Origin: Dipteris shenzhenensis
Taxonomy: Eukaryota > Polypodiophyta > Polypodiopsida > Gleicheniales
Length of the DNA: 64,000 nucleotides
Assembly: GCA_047967505.1 (NCBI GenBank)
Contig: CM106538.1
Direction: 5' to 3' (one strand)
Shown: piece by piece, positions 31,307-41,180 of the stretch
Layout of the letters: every line of letters begins with the position of its first letter
Numbering within the stretch: position 1 is the stretch's first letter
The notes under the pieces: generated by a model
What the model saw: only the letters and a program-made list of their open reading frames with translations
The model's database searches: none
What the model was told of the DNA's origin: nothing
Program-made: the position numbers and the translations under genes

Positions 31307-31311
31307 CTTCT
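31307..31311. repeat. Left target-site duplication (CTTCT) of the young copia element
   Basis: CTTCT directly precedes the 5' LTR and is repeated exactly at 36798-36802, as expected for 5-bp copia integration. Confidence 0.95.
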
Positions 31312-31609
31312 TGTTGAGATATCAAGCTCTATCCCCGACATATCTCCTGGATGACTATCATTTATGTCACCGCCTATGTTAGTTGTACTCGTGGTGTAGT
31401 TAGACTACCACGTATGTTTTTGGTTTGGGTTCACATATGAACCACGTATTCTAGGTTTTGACATATAGGGTATTTCCCTCTTCTATTGTATTGTTGTTGT
31501 GTGCAAAAGTGAAGAAAGGCTTCACCCTCCAACCTTGTGTCCTCTCTCTTTTGTGTGTTGTGAAGAAAGCTGAACTTGAGTCTCCTATCTCTCTCCCTTA
31601 TTCTTTACA
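31312..31609 (+). repeat. 5' LTR of the young copia element
   Basis: 298 bp, beginning TG and ending CA. It supplies promoter and start of the genomic RNA. It is identical to the 3' LTR except for base 2 (G here, A there). Confidence 0.97.
31407..31449 (+). promoter_or_regulatory. U3 repeat pair ACCACGTAT with flanking dyads
   Basis: ACCACGTAT occurs at 31407-31415 and 31441-31449. Each copy carries an ACGT core of the bZIP/G-box type. The first lies in a small dyad (GTGGT...ACTACCAC), and the second adjoins GGTTCACATATGAACC, whose arms pair around CATA. Such repeated ACGT sites in the U3 of a copia LTR are plausible enhancer elements; function is inferred. Confidence 0.45.
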
Positions 31610-31621
31610 TGGTATCAGAGC
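31610..31621 (+). promoter_or_regulatory. tRNA-iMet primer-binding site of the young copia element
   Basis: TGGTATCAGAGC directly after the LTR, with no spacer. It is complementary to the 3' end of plant initiator-Met tRNA. Confidence 0.95.
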
Positions 31622-32186
31622 CTTGTTCGTGGTAAGGAGCTCAAGAAAGCTAGCCAAGTTTGTGGTGTCCTGGTAAGAGGACCAGTGTAGCTTTCCTATT
31701 TCGAGTTTGGGAGCAAATCTCTGCAGGTAGCATAGCCAGAAGTGCAGGAGTGCACTGCTTCAGATTGAGAGGCCCTTCGCGGTGCGGCGAGAGCGCAGTA
31801 TATGCTGCGGGAAAGGGGGAAGCCCTTGGCGACTTTATTTTTCTGATTTGAGGCCGTTTCGGGGCCCGTTTCGAAGGCGGAAGTTCTTCGCAGGCACTCA
31901 GAAAAAGGCCCTGTTTTTGCTGTGCGACCACCGCGCGGCTAGTCGGTGGAAAGGTGCCATAGAAATTGCATCGTATGCCTATGTGCAGAGATATTGGGAG
32001 TTGCAGATTCATGCCTGTTGCCTGTTGATGCAAAATCGTCACGAGGAAGTGACTGTGTGGTGAAATACCACTTTCGTCAGTGTTGCAGATCTGCCCCTGT
32101 GAGGCTCTTTGCAAAAGTTTTGCTATTTGCCCTTCTGAGGCATTTGCTGTGTTTACAGGTTGCTGTTGCAATTCGTGATTTGTAAA
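31622..32186 (+). other. Untranslated leader of the young copia element
   Basis: 565 bp between primer site and gag start, clearly GC-richer than the surrounding DNA (for example ggcccttcgcggtgcggcga near 31769). It would hold packaging and dimer signals. The 241-codon minus-strand frame crossing it is antisense chance. Confidence 0.7.
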
Positions 32187-35100
32187 ATGTCTGAGAATCT
32201 GTCTACCATTGTCAGTGAGAAGCTTGACAAGAACAACTTCCAAGCATGGAAGTTCAGGATGACAAACTTCTTTATGGGAAAGGGAGTTTGGGATTACATC
32301 AGTGGTGAAACTGCAGAACCAGTTTTGGGTGCTGCTCCCACTCCTGCTGAATTGAAGGCCTTTAAAGAATGGCATGAAAAAGCCAGAAAATGCCTGTATT
32401 GGCTGTCCGTTAGCATTTCAGATTCTATGATTGTGCATATACAGGATCTAGAGACGCCTAAGGAGGCATGGGATACATTGGTGAAGCTGTATAGCATAAA
32501 TACCAAAGCACGAAAGATGCAGCTAAAGCAGGAGTTGCACAATGTGCAAAGGAAAAATCTGAATATAAATGAGTATTCCTTGAAGGTGAAAGGCCTTGCA
32601 GATTCTCTTGCCTCCATTGGAGCACCTGTTGATGATGAGGACTTAGTGTCCGTGACCTTGAATGGTCTTGGGAAAGATTATGCACAATTTCGGACATCCA
32701 TTGGAGTCCGTGAAACATTTCCTGATTTTCAGGAACTTATTGCTCTCTTGCTGAGTGAAGAGCAAAGGAATGGTGGTTCAGCCACCTCAACTTCTCAAGA
32801 GACTGCTTTCTACTCGAATACAGGTAGAGGCAGGGGTAGAGGAAGAGGCCGTTCTGGTGGCCGTGCAGGAAATCAGAACCAACAGCAACAACAGGAAAAC
32901 CAGTCCTATGGAGGAGGACGTGGTAGTTCTAGAGGCAGGGGGAGCCAAAGAGGCCGTGGTTCATGGCAAAGGAACCAGCAAGTAAATAGCAGCACAGAAT
33001 GCTATTATTGTGGAAAGCCTGGACACAAGGAGAATACATGCTATAAAAAGCAGAATGACATCAAAAGTGGAAAGTTGCAGCAAAGCAACTATGCATCATC
33101 AAGTGGGCATGGTGACGACAGAAATGAGCACCTTTTTGTGATGCAGCATATGGTTAACTCCATGTCAGGAGATGCTGCAGCTTGCAATGATGTTTGGTAT
33201 GTTGATTCAGGTGCCTCTAACCACATGACCAGTCATGGTGAGTGGTTTCATGATGTCAGAAATTTGGATAAGCCAGGTTATGTTGAAACAGGTGATGATA
33301 CTGCGCACCCAATTACGCAGGTTGGTAAAGTGCCATTGGCTATGCAGGATGGAAAAACAAAGTACTTGGCAGATGTACTTCATGTTCCAAAATTCACTAA
33401 GAACCTGGTTTCAGTTGGCCAGATGGTTGAGCAAGGTCTGCAGGTTAGATTTAATCCTGATGGATGCTTTGTTGAGGACTTGAAAAATAAATGCTGCTTG
33501 GTTGCGAAAGGCAACAAAAATGGAAGAATGTTCACCTTGGATGTTGATATGCCTGAGGTGAAAGCTGCTATGTTTGCGCATGGGAGAGGTGTCATTGCAG
33601 ATATTGAGATATGGCACAAGCGCATTGGGCACGTGAATATACAAAGGCTGAAATCTATGCAAACGAAAAACATTGTTGCAGGTTTGCCTAAATTCAGAGT
33701 TGAGGGAATGCAAAAGGTATGTGAAGCATGCCAAATGGGTAAGCAGGCCAGACATGCATTTCCCAAAAATGCTAAGGTGAGCAGAAGACCTTTGGAAGTG
33801 ATCCATTCAGATGTTTGGACAACCAAAGCTGCTTCTATTGGTGGATGCCATTATTATGTGACGCTTATTGATGACTACACTAGGAAGGTGTGGATTTATT
33901 TTATGAAGCACAAAAGTGAAGTGTTCAGCCATTTCAAGGCTTTTAAGGCCATGGTTGAAAAAGAGAAAGGTGTGCATATTAAAGTGCTAAGATCTGATGG
34001 AGGGGGAGAGTACTTTTCAGAAGAATTTTGTGAATATCTGAAAGAACAGGGAATTCAAAGGAAGTACTCATGCAGGTCTACCCCTCAGCAGAATGGGGTT
34101 GCAGAAAGGAAGAACAGGCATATTGCAGAAGTAGGACGGGCGATCCTAAATGAGAAAAACATGCCTGATTATTTTTGGGCTGAAGCAGTAGCAACTGCTG
34201 TTTATATTATGAACAGAACCCCCACTGCAGCTGTCCATGGCATGATGCCTGAAGAAATGTATACAGGTCAAAAACCAGATATTTCTCACTTGAAGGTATT
34301 TGGTTGCATAGCTTATGTTCATGTTCCTGATGAGAAGAGAACAAAGCTGGATCCAAAGGCAGAAAAATGCATCTTTATTGGATATGCTCAGCACCAGAAA
34401 GGGTATCGCTGTTATAACCCTTCCACCCGCAAAATGCAAGTGAGCAGAGATGTTGTTTTTGATGAAATGAGCAGCTGGTATGCACCAACTGTTATGGTAG
34501 GAGATGCAGATGCAGGAAATGGGAATGCTGCAATAAATGCAGAGCAGCAATCTCAAGCCTTGAGTGGACCCAGAGAGTCCTCTACTAGTGGATCTAATGC
34601 ATGGACAGGGAGATTGAGATCTAGTGAATCGTCACATGGCAGTCCAGATAGTGTTGTGCAGGTATCACATAAGGGAAAAGAAAAAGTGGACCATACTCCA
34701 GTGTTTGATGTGTCTGCTGGTAGCTCTCATGTTGATGGAGAGTCAAGCGGCTCTGAAATGAGCCTTGATGAGGAACTTGGGATTCCTTCAGTTGTTACAC
34801 CTGGTGCAAGGAAAAGCAGGCATGATTTAAAGACGCCTGCAACTGATCCAGTTGTACGGAGGTCCACTCGTATTAAGTATCCAGTTGACAGGCTGAGATA
34901 TGATGGGTATACAGCACATCACTATGCTTATATGGTCAAGGTTCTAGAGGAGCCAGAGCCCACATGTTTTGAGGATGCAGCAGGGCATAAAAATTGGGAA
35001 GCAGCTATGGATGAAGAGATGGCTGCCTTGGATGCAAACCACACTTGGGATTTGATGCCTTTGCCTCATGATAAGAAGGCTATTGGCTGCAAGTGGGTTT

Positions 35101-36542
35101 ACAAAGTAAAGCACAATGCTGATGGGTCTGTTAGCAGGTACAAGGCAAGATTGGTTGCCAAAGGTTTTGCACAGACATATGGAATTGACTATGAGGAAAC
35201 TTTCAGCCCAGTTGCAAGGATGGCAACCGTGAGAGCAGTAATTGCTATGGCTGCTGCAAAGGGATGGTCTTTGCATCAGATGGATGTGAAAAATGCCTTC
35301 TTGCATGGTGACTTGCAGGAAGAGGTTTATATGATGCAGCCAGAAGGTTATGAGGATAAAGCACACCCCGATTTTGTATGCAGGTTGCGCAAAGCCTTGT
35401 ATGGCTTAAAACAGGCGCCGAGGGCATGGTCAGACAAGATAGGGCAATATCTTGTCACTATTGGATTTCAGATTTCCAATTCAGATTTTTCACTTTATGT
35501 GAAAAGGACAAACAGAGGGATTGTGCTTATAGTCATCTATGTTGATGACTTGATTATTACAGGTGATAGTGATGCAGACATTAATGAAGTGAAGCTGCTG
35601 TTGAAGCAAAAATTTGAGATGAAGGATTTGGGAGAGCTGCGTTACTTCTTGGGCATTGAGGTTATTAGATCCCCGAGTGGGATATGGCTGTTGCAAAGGC
35701 AATACGGTTTGGACATGCTGTCCAAATATGGGATGACAGGCTGTAAGCCTATCTCTGTTCCATTGGAGCAGAATGTGAAGCTCAATGCAGAGTCAGGTGA
35801 GCTTCTTGAAGATATTACTATGTACAGGCGCATAGTAGGTAGCTTGATTTACATGACTATAACCCGACCAGATTTGAGCTATGCTGTGGGGCTAGTGAGT
35901 CAGTTTATGCAGGCACCGAGGAAGCCACATTTGGATGCGGCTAGGCGCATACTGCGGTATGTGAAGTCCACATTGCATTATGGACTGTTTTATGAAGCTG
36001 GGTGTGCATTACAGGTACATGGATACACAGATGCTGACTGGGCTGGTAGTGTCTCAGACAGGAGATCTACTAGTGGCTTTATGTTTTCCCTTGGGAGTGG
36101 TGCCATCAGTTGGAGCAGCAAGAAGCAGCCAACAGTTGCCTTGTCGAGCACAGAGGCTGAGTACAGGGGTGCAGCAATGGCTGCATGTGAGGTAGCTTGG
36201 TTACGGAAGCTACTTGCAGATATGGGACAGTCAATTCATGCAGCAGTTGTCATTCATTGTGACAACATTAGCAGCATCATGCTTGCTAATAACCCAGTTT
36301 ATCATGCTAGAACGAAGCACATTGAGGTGCATTATCACTTTGTGAGAGAGAAGGTTCTAGCTGGTGAGATTGATCTTGTCTATGTCAGCACTGAGGAGCA
36401 GGTGGCTGATATCTTTACGAAGGCATTGGGTACTGAGAAGCTTCGCAGATTTAGGAGCTTGCTTGGTGTACGTGAGATGGATTTGAGCTTGAGGGGGAGT
36501 ATTGAGATATCAAGCTCTATCCCCGACATATCTCCTGGATGA
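32187..36542 (+). CDS. Copia gag-pol polyprotein, 1451 residues, intact
   Basis: One uninterrupted frame encodes all proteins for particle formation, reverse transcription and integration. The ATG at 32187 is chosen because it starts MSENLSTIVSEKLDKNNFQ, typical of copia gag; the open frame begins only 27 bases upstream, without an ATG. Residues: gag about 1-200; Arg/Gly and Gln-rich nucleic-acid-binding stretch about 213-262; zinc knuckle CYYCGKPGHKENTC 272-285; protease DSGA with Asp340; integrase zinc finger His477, His482, Cys512, Cys515; integrase triad Asp542, Asp604, Glu640 (exact D-35-E spacing); RT with Asp1033 and YVDD 1118-1121; RNase H Asp1284, Glu1325, Asp1359. All catalytic residues are present and length is normal for the family. 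The stop lies 43 bp inside the 3' LTR, so the last 14 residues are LTR-encoded. No frameshift separates gag from pol, as is usual in plant copia. Confidence 0.97.
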   Translation: MSENLSTIVSEKLDKNNFQAWKFRMTNFFMGKGVWDYISGETAEPVLGAAPTPAELKAFKEWHEKARKCLYWLSVSISDSMIVHIQDLETPKEAWDTLVKLYSINTKARKMQLKQELHNVQRKNLNINEYSLKVKGLADSLASIGAPVDDEDLVSVTLNGLGKDYAQFRTSIGVRETFPDFQELIALLLSEEQRNGGSATSTSQETAFYSNTGRGRGRGRGRSGGRAGNQNQQQQQENQSYGGGRGSSRGRGSQRGRGSWQRNQQVNSSTECYYCGKPGHKENTCYKKQNDIKSGKLQQSNYASSSGHGDDRNEHLFVMQHMVNSMSGDAAACNDVWYVDSGASNHMTSHGEWFHDVRNLDKPGYVETGDDTAHPITQVGKVPLAMQDGKTKYLADVLHVPKFTKNLVSVGQMVEQGLQVRFNPDGCFVEDLKNKCCLVAKGNKNGRMFTLDVDMPEVKAAMFAHGRGVIADIEIWHKRIGHVNIQRLKSMQTKNIVAGLPKFRVEGMQKVCEACQMGKQARHAFPKNAKVSRRPLEVIHSDVWTTKAASIGGCHYYVTLIDDYTRKVWIYFMKHKSEVFSHFKAFKAMVEKEKGVHIKVLRSDGGGEYFSEEFCEYLKEQGIQRKYSCRSTPQQNGVAERKNRHIAEVGRAILNEKNMPDYFWAEAVATAVYIMNRTPTAAVHGMMPEEMYTGQKPDISHLKVFGCIAYVHVPDEKRTKLDPKAEKCIFIGYAQHQKGYRCYNPSTRKMQVSRDVVFDEMSSWYAPTVMVGDADAGNGNAAINAEQQSQALSGPRESSTSGSNAWTGRLRSSESSHGSPDSVVQVSHKGKEKVDHTPVFDVSAGSSHVDGESSGSEMSLDEELGIPSVVTPGARKSRHDLKTPATDPVVRRSTRIKYPVDRLRYDGYTAHHYAYMVKVLEEPEPTCFEDAAGHKNWEAAMDEEMAALDANHTWDLMPLPHDKKAIGCKWVYKVKHNADGSVSRYKARLVAKGFAQTYGIDYEETFSPVARMATVRAVIAMAAAKGWSLHQMDVKNAFLHGDLQEEVYMMQPEGYEDKAHPDFVCRLRKALYGLKQAPRAWSDKIGQYLVTIGFQISNSDFSLYVKRTNRGIVLIVIYVDDLIITGDSDADINEVKLLLKQKFEMKDLGELRYFLGIEVIRSPSGIWLLQRQYGLDMLSKYGMTGCKPISVPLEQNVKLNAESGELLEDITMYRRIVGSLIYMTITRPDLSYAVGLVSQFMQAPRKPHLDAARRILRYVKSTLHYGLFYEAGCALQVHGYTDADWAGSVSDRRSTSGFMFSLGSGAISWSSKKQPTVALSSTEAEYRGAAMAACEVAWLRKLLADMGQSIHAAVVIHCDNISSIMLANNPVYHARTKHIEVHYHFVREKVLAGEIDLVYVSTEEQVADIFTKALGTEKLRRFRSLLGVREMDLSLRGSIEISSSIPDISPG
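36491..36499 (+). promoter_or_regulatory. Polypurine tract of the young copia element
   Basis: GAGGGGGAG directly before the 3' LTR is the standard plus-strand primer of plant copia elements. It overlaps the gag-pol frame (LRGS). Confidence 0.93.
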
Positions 36543-36797
36543 CTATCATTTATGTCACCGCCTATGTTAGTTGTACTCGTGGTGTAGTTAGACTACCACG
36601 TATGTTTTTGGTTTGGGTTCACATATGAACCACGTATTCTAGGTTTTGACATATAGGGTATTTCCCTCTTCTATTGTATTGTTGTTGTGTGCAAAAGTGA
36701 AGAAAGGCTTCACCCTCCAACCTTGTGTCCTCTCTCTTTTGTGTGTTGTGAAGAAAGCTGAACTTGAGTCTCCTATCTCTCTCCCTTATTCTTTACA
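36500..36797 (+). repeat. 3' LTR of the young copia element
   Basis: 298 bp, starting TATTGAG where the 5' LTR has TGTTGAG, and ending CA. It contains the gag-pol stop codon at 36540-36542. Confidence 0.97.
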
Positions 36798-36802
36798 CTT
36801 CT
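36798..36802. repeat. Right target-site duplication (CTTCT) of the young copia element
   Basis: An exact copy of 31307-31311, directly after the 3' LTR. Confidence 0.95.
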
Positions 36803-37071
36803 TGGGGTGCTTCTAGCAATTCTTGCTCTTCTTCATCAACCTTTTCTATAGATGATTGTGTAATCGGTGCATCTATCTCCTATGTATTTGAAGTTTTCCA
36901 TTCTGATTCCTCATCAAAGATTACATCTCTAGAGATAATTACCTTGTAGTTGATGGGATCATACAACTTGTATGCTTTGCTTTCTTCATTGTAGCCAACC
37001 ATGATGCATTTGCATGAAGCACCTAAATCAACAAACATTCCCAAAGCTACTAACCCCTCATTTTTTGGCAA
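36803..37071 (-). pseudogene. Old copia element: integrase C-terminal part
   Basis: The minus-strand frame reads MVGYNEESKAYKLYDP, then VIISRDVIFDEESEW, then an acidic linker. This is the segment after the copia integrase core (family pattern IGYxxxxKGYxxYxP ... SRDVxFDE). If the young element and one copy of its target duplication are ignored, this reading frame continues into the linker at 31306, which proves the nesting. Upstream (37072-37640) the integrase core is no longer recognisable. Confidence 0.85.
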
Positions 37072-37640
37072 CGAACCTTTGATTCAACAAAACCATGATC
37101 CAAAATTATGACACATGCCCATGTAATTATTAGAATTGTGCTCACCTAAGCTTTCATCATCACAGCCTAAGAATCTTGATGTGTTATGCTATTATCCACC
37201 ATGAGATCTACATTTGCAATGATGGGTGACACCTTGTAGAATGGCAACAACTCTAGCTCTTGGCCTTGTACACTTTCTTATGAGTTTTTTGGATGGCCTA
37301 AGAAATCTTTACTCATTCTTATGCTGAAACCCATGTACTCTTCTCTACAAATATTACATGTCCACCTTTGATTGACTAAAATTGTAACAAAATCCCATGG
37401 CTTTGTAGGATAGGGTACTCTATCATCCATAAGGATGAGATAATATTAATGTGCTACTATGTTGTCTTCAGTTGCATGGGTGATCCTTGCCAGCATGGTA
37501 GCTACTCATCCACATCTTGAACCATTATAGTTTGGAGTAGGTTTTGGTCATTACCTAAGAGGTGCTTGTTTAAACAATGTAGCTTATGGCATTTCAAACA
37601 ACCAAATTTAGTTTTCCATTTAAGACAACTGGGCCAAAAG
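37072..37640. other. Unassigned sequence left of a tandem repeat
   Basis: It should hold the integrase core of the old copia element if that were complete, but no integrase motif is readable on the minus strand. The element is truncated or too decayed here. Confidence 0.35.
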
Positions 37641-38290
37641 AGAGAGAAACCATCCAATCCTCTTATCCCCTCTTGGCATTATTGGACGATTAAAGACAGG
37701 TAATCTACCTATTAAAAGAAGCATGGGATGGTGGGTCACCTTTTCCCACATCCCACTCTTTCTCAAGTAAGCATCTATCTGCATTATGATCATTTGCAAC
37801 ATCATGCTTTGTTAATGAATGTCAGTATTTCATACACACTAGTGATAACTACATTAATACTTATTTTAAAAATTTCTCTAGTTATTCTAGGTGAGCCATC
37901 TAAAGATCTGCATCGACACATTCCATGCAAGCTGTCTAGATTGAGAGAGAGAGAAACCATCCAATCGTCTTGTCCCCTCCTGACATAGTTGGATGATTAA
38001 AGGCATAGTAGCCTACCTATTTAAAATAGCTATAGGATGGCAAGTTGCCTTTACCCGTGTCCCATTCTTTCTTAAGTAAGCATCTATCTACATTTCGATC
38101 GTTTGCAACATCATGCTTTGATAATGAAAGTCGGTATTATGCTGTAGTGTAGTAGCTAGTGATACTTACATTAACATTTATTCTTATGTTTAATTATTAT
38201 ATTTATTCTTATGCTTTTCTAATGAAACGGTATTACACTATAGTGCAGTAGGTAGAGTGACACATTAACATTTATTCTTATGTCTACTTT
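37641..38290. repeat. 307-bp tandem duplication with partial third unit
   Basis: agagagaaaccatccaatc begins copies at 37641 and 37948. Both continue with aagtaagcatctatct and tttgcaacatcatgcttt. A shorter third match (gcagtaggtagNgtgaNac...acattaacatttattctta) starts near 38223. Substitutions are frequent, so the duplication is old. Confidence 0.8.
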
Positions 38291-39699
38291 TTTCTATCTT
38301 TCTCACACATGGGATACCTAAAGAAAAACCTATAGATTCTTGTTTTCTCACATGGGGCACCTAAAGAAAAACCTTTTTCTTCATGTAAACTATGTATAAG
38401 GAGAGTTTTTGAATCACTCTTGTTTTGTTTGAAGCAAAGAGTACATCATGGCATAACTTTGACTAATCAAGTAATTGTGCATTACTCTATACTACATTAG
38501 ACATTGAACATAGACGTCCTTTGATAGATGTACTGATGGATTTTGGCTTTGAAGAATCATTTTTTTTCTTGTCACAAGATTTTGACAAGCCATTAGAGAT
38601 CCTCTCGACTCTCTTCACCATATTGCCTCCTAAAGCTCGTATGGATGGCCAAGTTCTTCTCAGAAACTGAAAGCCTTTGCAAGGCCTTCCAAGCTCCAAT
38701 GCTGTGTCTCCAAATGGGCCTCCGTCAACACCCTTCAATGCAACGGGCACCCAGTCCTACGACAAAACTACAGAAGCCTCTCCTATGACTGGACTACTCC
38801 AAAGGACCAAGGTAGCCTCAACGACTACCTACTTCCAACAACTCTACACAACCGAACCTACCAAGTTGTAGACTATCTCGACACGCCAGAGCATCTCTTC
38901 ATCAACCGGTCTAGCGAGCAACCAATAGAGAGCTCCAACAGCTGTTGACAAATGATCGAGGCTAGTGCTCCATGCTCCAAATGCTCCGCCAGGTCTTGCA
39001 CTTAGTCTCCTATGACAGTCACCAAATGACCTTCGGCTGACTCCAGTAGCAACGACCAAAACTCTACGTCTCTAGCCTCATGAGACTGCCTGCATGCATC
39101 TTCCATCAACGATCAGCTCAACAATGAAGCAAACGGTAGCTGCAACTTGTGGCCATGCTCATGACTCTCCATAGATGCGCACAATGGGCTCTTACCTCCA
39201 AAGGCAAAGCACTTAGCTCCTCAATGACTCACACAGCCGCATCATTCGACTCCATATGGTTGGTCCAGCCTCCTTCCACAAATGGCTTCAACAACCTTGC
39301 TCCATCTCAAAAAGCCTAGATAGCTTCATTCGCAGTGCCATCTCTAATGCCGCTTCTTCATCTCCTCGCCACCGCCATAGCTTTTGCTTCATATTCTTCT
39401 CCAAGATCTAAGGCCTTAGAAAAAAAGGCCACGTGGCAGGATAGGGCTTCACTCTGATTAGTTCAGTTAACCTTGGTTAGCCAAGGTGCGGTCATTGGTA
39501 TATAGGGTTGGATCACGGTTAAGTCAGGCCACCTTGGGTTTGGTCATTGGTCAAGCAACCCACACTAAACCATGGTTAAGTTTAGAATCAGGATTGGTTA
39601 ACTGCCACATCACCAAGTGCCACCTAAGCACATAGCCCCTACTAAGCACAGTTTGGAGTGTCAAAAGAAAACAAAATGTGATTTTTTTCTTAATTTTTG
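38291..39699. other. Non-coding sequence with C/A-rich block
   Basis: The sequence is AT-rich to 38500. From 38640 to 39420 a C/A-rich + strand (caacgactac, agctcc, ctccaa words) resembles 28000-29700 in composition. It is followed by CCACATCACCA/GCCACCTAAG-type words near 39600, as at 29730-30020. Open frames here show no family motif. Confidence 0.4.
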
Positions 39700-40100
39700 A
39701 GCTTCCCCCACATCACCTTGTAAAAGCCTGATGTATTTCATGTACTATGAAGATATATGGAATTTAAAGGGGTAGATGAAGATATTTGACAATTTTGGCC
39801 ATTCTAGTGACCATTTTTGGCAAATCTAGAAGGAATTTGATAACTGTGCAAAAGGCAAAGTTGCTTGGGATGTCATGGGGTGTCCAAATCTCACCATGGC
39901 GTGAATTTTTCCATTTGGAAAGTGTCCAAATGGCCAAATTGGTGCCATGGCAGGTTTTGGCATTTTTGGACACCCCATGATGTCTCGATCAACTTTGACT
40001 TCTATGCCACGATCAAATTCCTTCTATATTTACCAAGTATGGTGATTAGAATGACCAAAATTATCAAATTCCTTAGTCTATCCCTTGAAATCCATATTTC
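39700..40100. repeat. Fold-back (palindromic) repeat, copy 1
   Basis: The left arm (gacaattttggccattctagtga...ctagaaggaatttgat...atggggtgtccaaa, from about 39786) is matched by the reverse complement of the right arm (about 39950-40075). The tip is ccatttgga/tccaaatgg around AAGTG (39911-39933). There is no coding content. It resembles a MITE-like or fold-back element. Confidence 0.85.
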
Positions 40101-40397
40101 TTCATAAATAATCACGGGATGCATAAAATTCAACATAAATAAACATAGAAAAAGAGATATTTACGAACTGAACTAGCAAATGATAGTTAGGTAATAGATT
40201 CTCTATATTTCTTGCCCTTGGAGACACTTTGCAGGTTGGTTATGTCAATGTAATTTTGTATTTAATCCAAAACATTTTCATCTTCCACTATGTTACCTTT
40301 TATTTAATATCCCTACATCACCTTGTAAATATCTCATTTTCTATGTTTATCTTTCTCTTGGAGGTTGCACCTTATACGTTATGCCACTAATTTGATT

Positions 40398-40810
40398 CTT
40401 GAGCTTCTCATTTATCACTTTGTAAAAGATTGATGCATTTCATGATTTTTTGTGAAGAAATATAGACTTTATAGATGGAGATGAAGGAATTTGACAACCT
40501 TGTCCATTTCAATGACCGTTTTTGCCAAATCTAGAAGAAATTTGACCACGACACAGAAGGCAAAGTTGATCAGCACGCCATTGGGTGTCTGAAAATGCCA
40601 AAACTTTCCACAGTGCGAATTTGGGTAGTTGGACGTGGTGCAAAATTGGGCATTTGGAGACCCTCCAAATGCCCAAATTCACGTCATCGTGGGAATTTTT
40701 CAAACACCCCATGATGATCAACTTTGCCTTCTGTGCTGTGGTCAAATTCCTTCTAGATTTGCCAAAAATGGTCATTGAGATGACCAAACTTGGTCAAGAG
40801 TATTTTACTA
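40398..40810. repeat. Fold-back (palindromic) repeat, copy 2
   Basis: Same design as copy 1 and alignable to it, including the lead-in (ttgtaaaag...tgatgNatttcatg). The tip is aattgggcatttggag/ctccaaatgcccaaatt around ACC (40644-40679). Arms extend over about 150 bp each with mismatches (gccaaatctagaagaaattt against aaattccttctagatttgcc). Confidence 0.85.
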
Positions 40811-41180
40811 ACTTGGAATATTCATTATATTTTTCTAAATTGAATTTAAAATAAAACATAACATTGATACACGTTAATTGCAGGAATATTGAAAAGCCTT
40901 TTAGTTCAAAATCGAGAGCATGGGTAGGTCTATGATATTCGACTAGAAAAATAGGGTCTTCCCAAATGTACAAATTCAATGTAGAAGACCCTTAAAAATC
41001 AATCACAAGTTGAGGAGATTTAAGGGTATTTTTGAAACTACATTGGATAAAAATGAAGGAAAAGGGACATGTTTACATATGAAAGGTCCCCCTCTCTACA
41101 AAACAAACTTGGCACTGGTGTATGTAATACTCTATAATTCAAAGCAGCATTACCTAATATTGCATTAACAACACATTCAA
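40811..41180. other. AT-rich spacer
   Basis: No motif or repeat seen. Confidence 0.35.

Larger units (their letters stand above)
31312..36797 (+). mobile_element. Young, structurally complete Ty1/copia retrotransposon
   Basis: 5486 bp with all expected parts in order: a 298-bp LTR (31312-31609), a tRNA-iMet primer site (31610), a GC-rich leader, one gag-pol frame (32187-36542), a polypurine tract (36491-36499) and a second 298-bp LTR (36500-36797), bounded by the perfect duplication CTTCT. The LTRs differ at a single base, so insertion is recent. It landed inside the integrase-RT linker of an older copia element lying in the opposite orientation. The enzyme order protease-integrase-RT-RNase H defines copia. 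Short LTRs and the integrase/RT text suggest the Tork/Tnt1 side of the superfamily, but I could not run a phylogeny. Confidence 0.97.

Noticed and set aside
31650-32375. 241-codon minus-strand open frame
   Set aside because: Antisense to the leader and gag start of the young copia element. It has no motif and no own promoter, and is the longest chance frame in a GC-rich stretch.
32294-35833. Many 60-148 codon frames within the copia element on both strands
   Set aside because: Shadows of the 1451-residue gag-pol frame.
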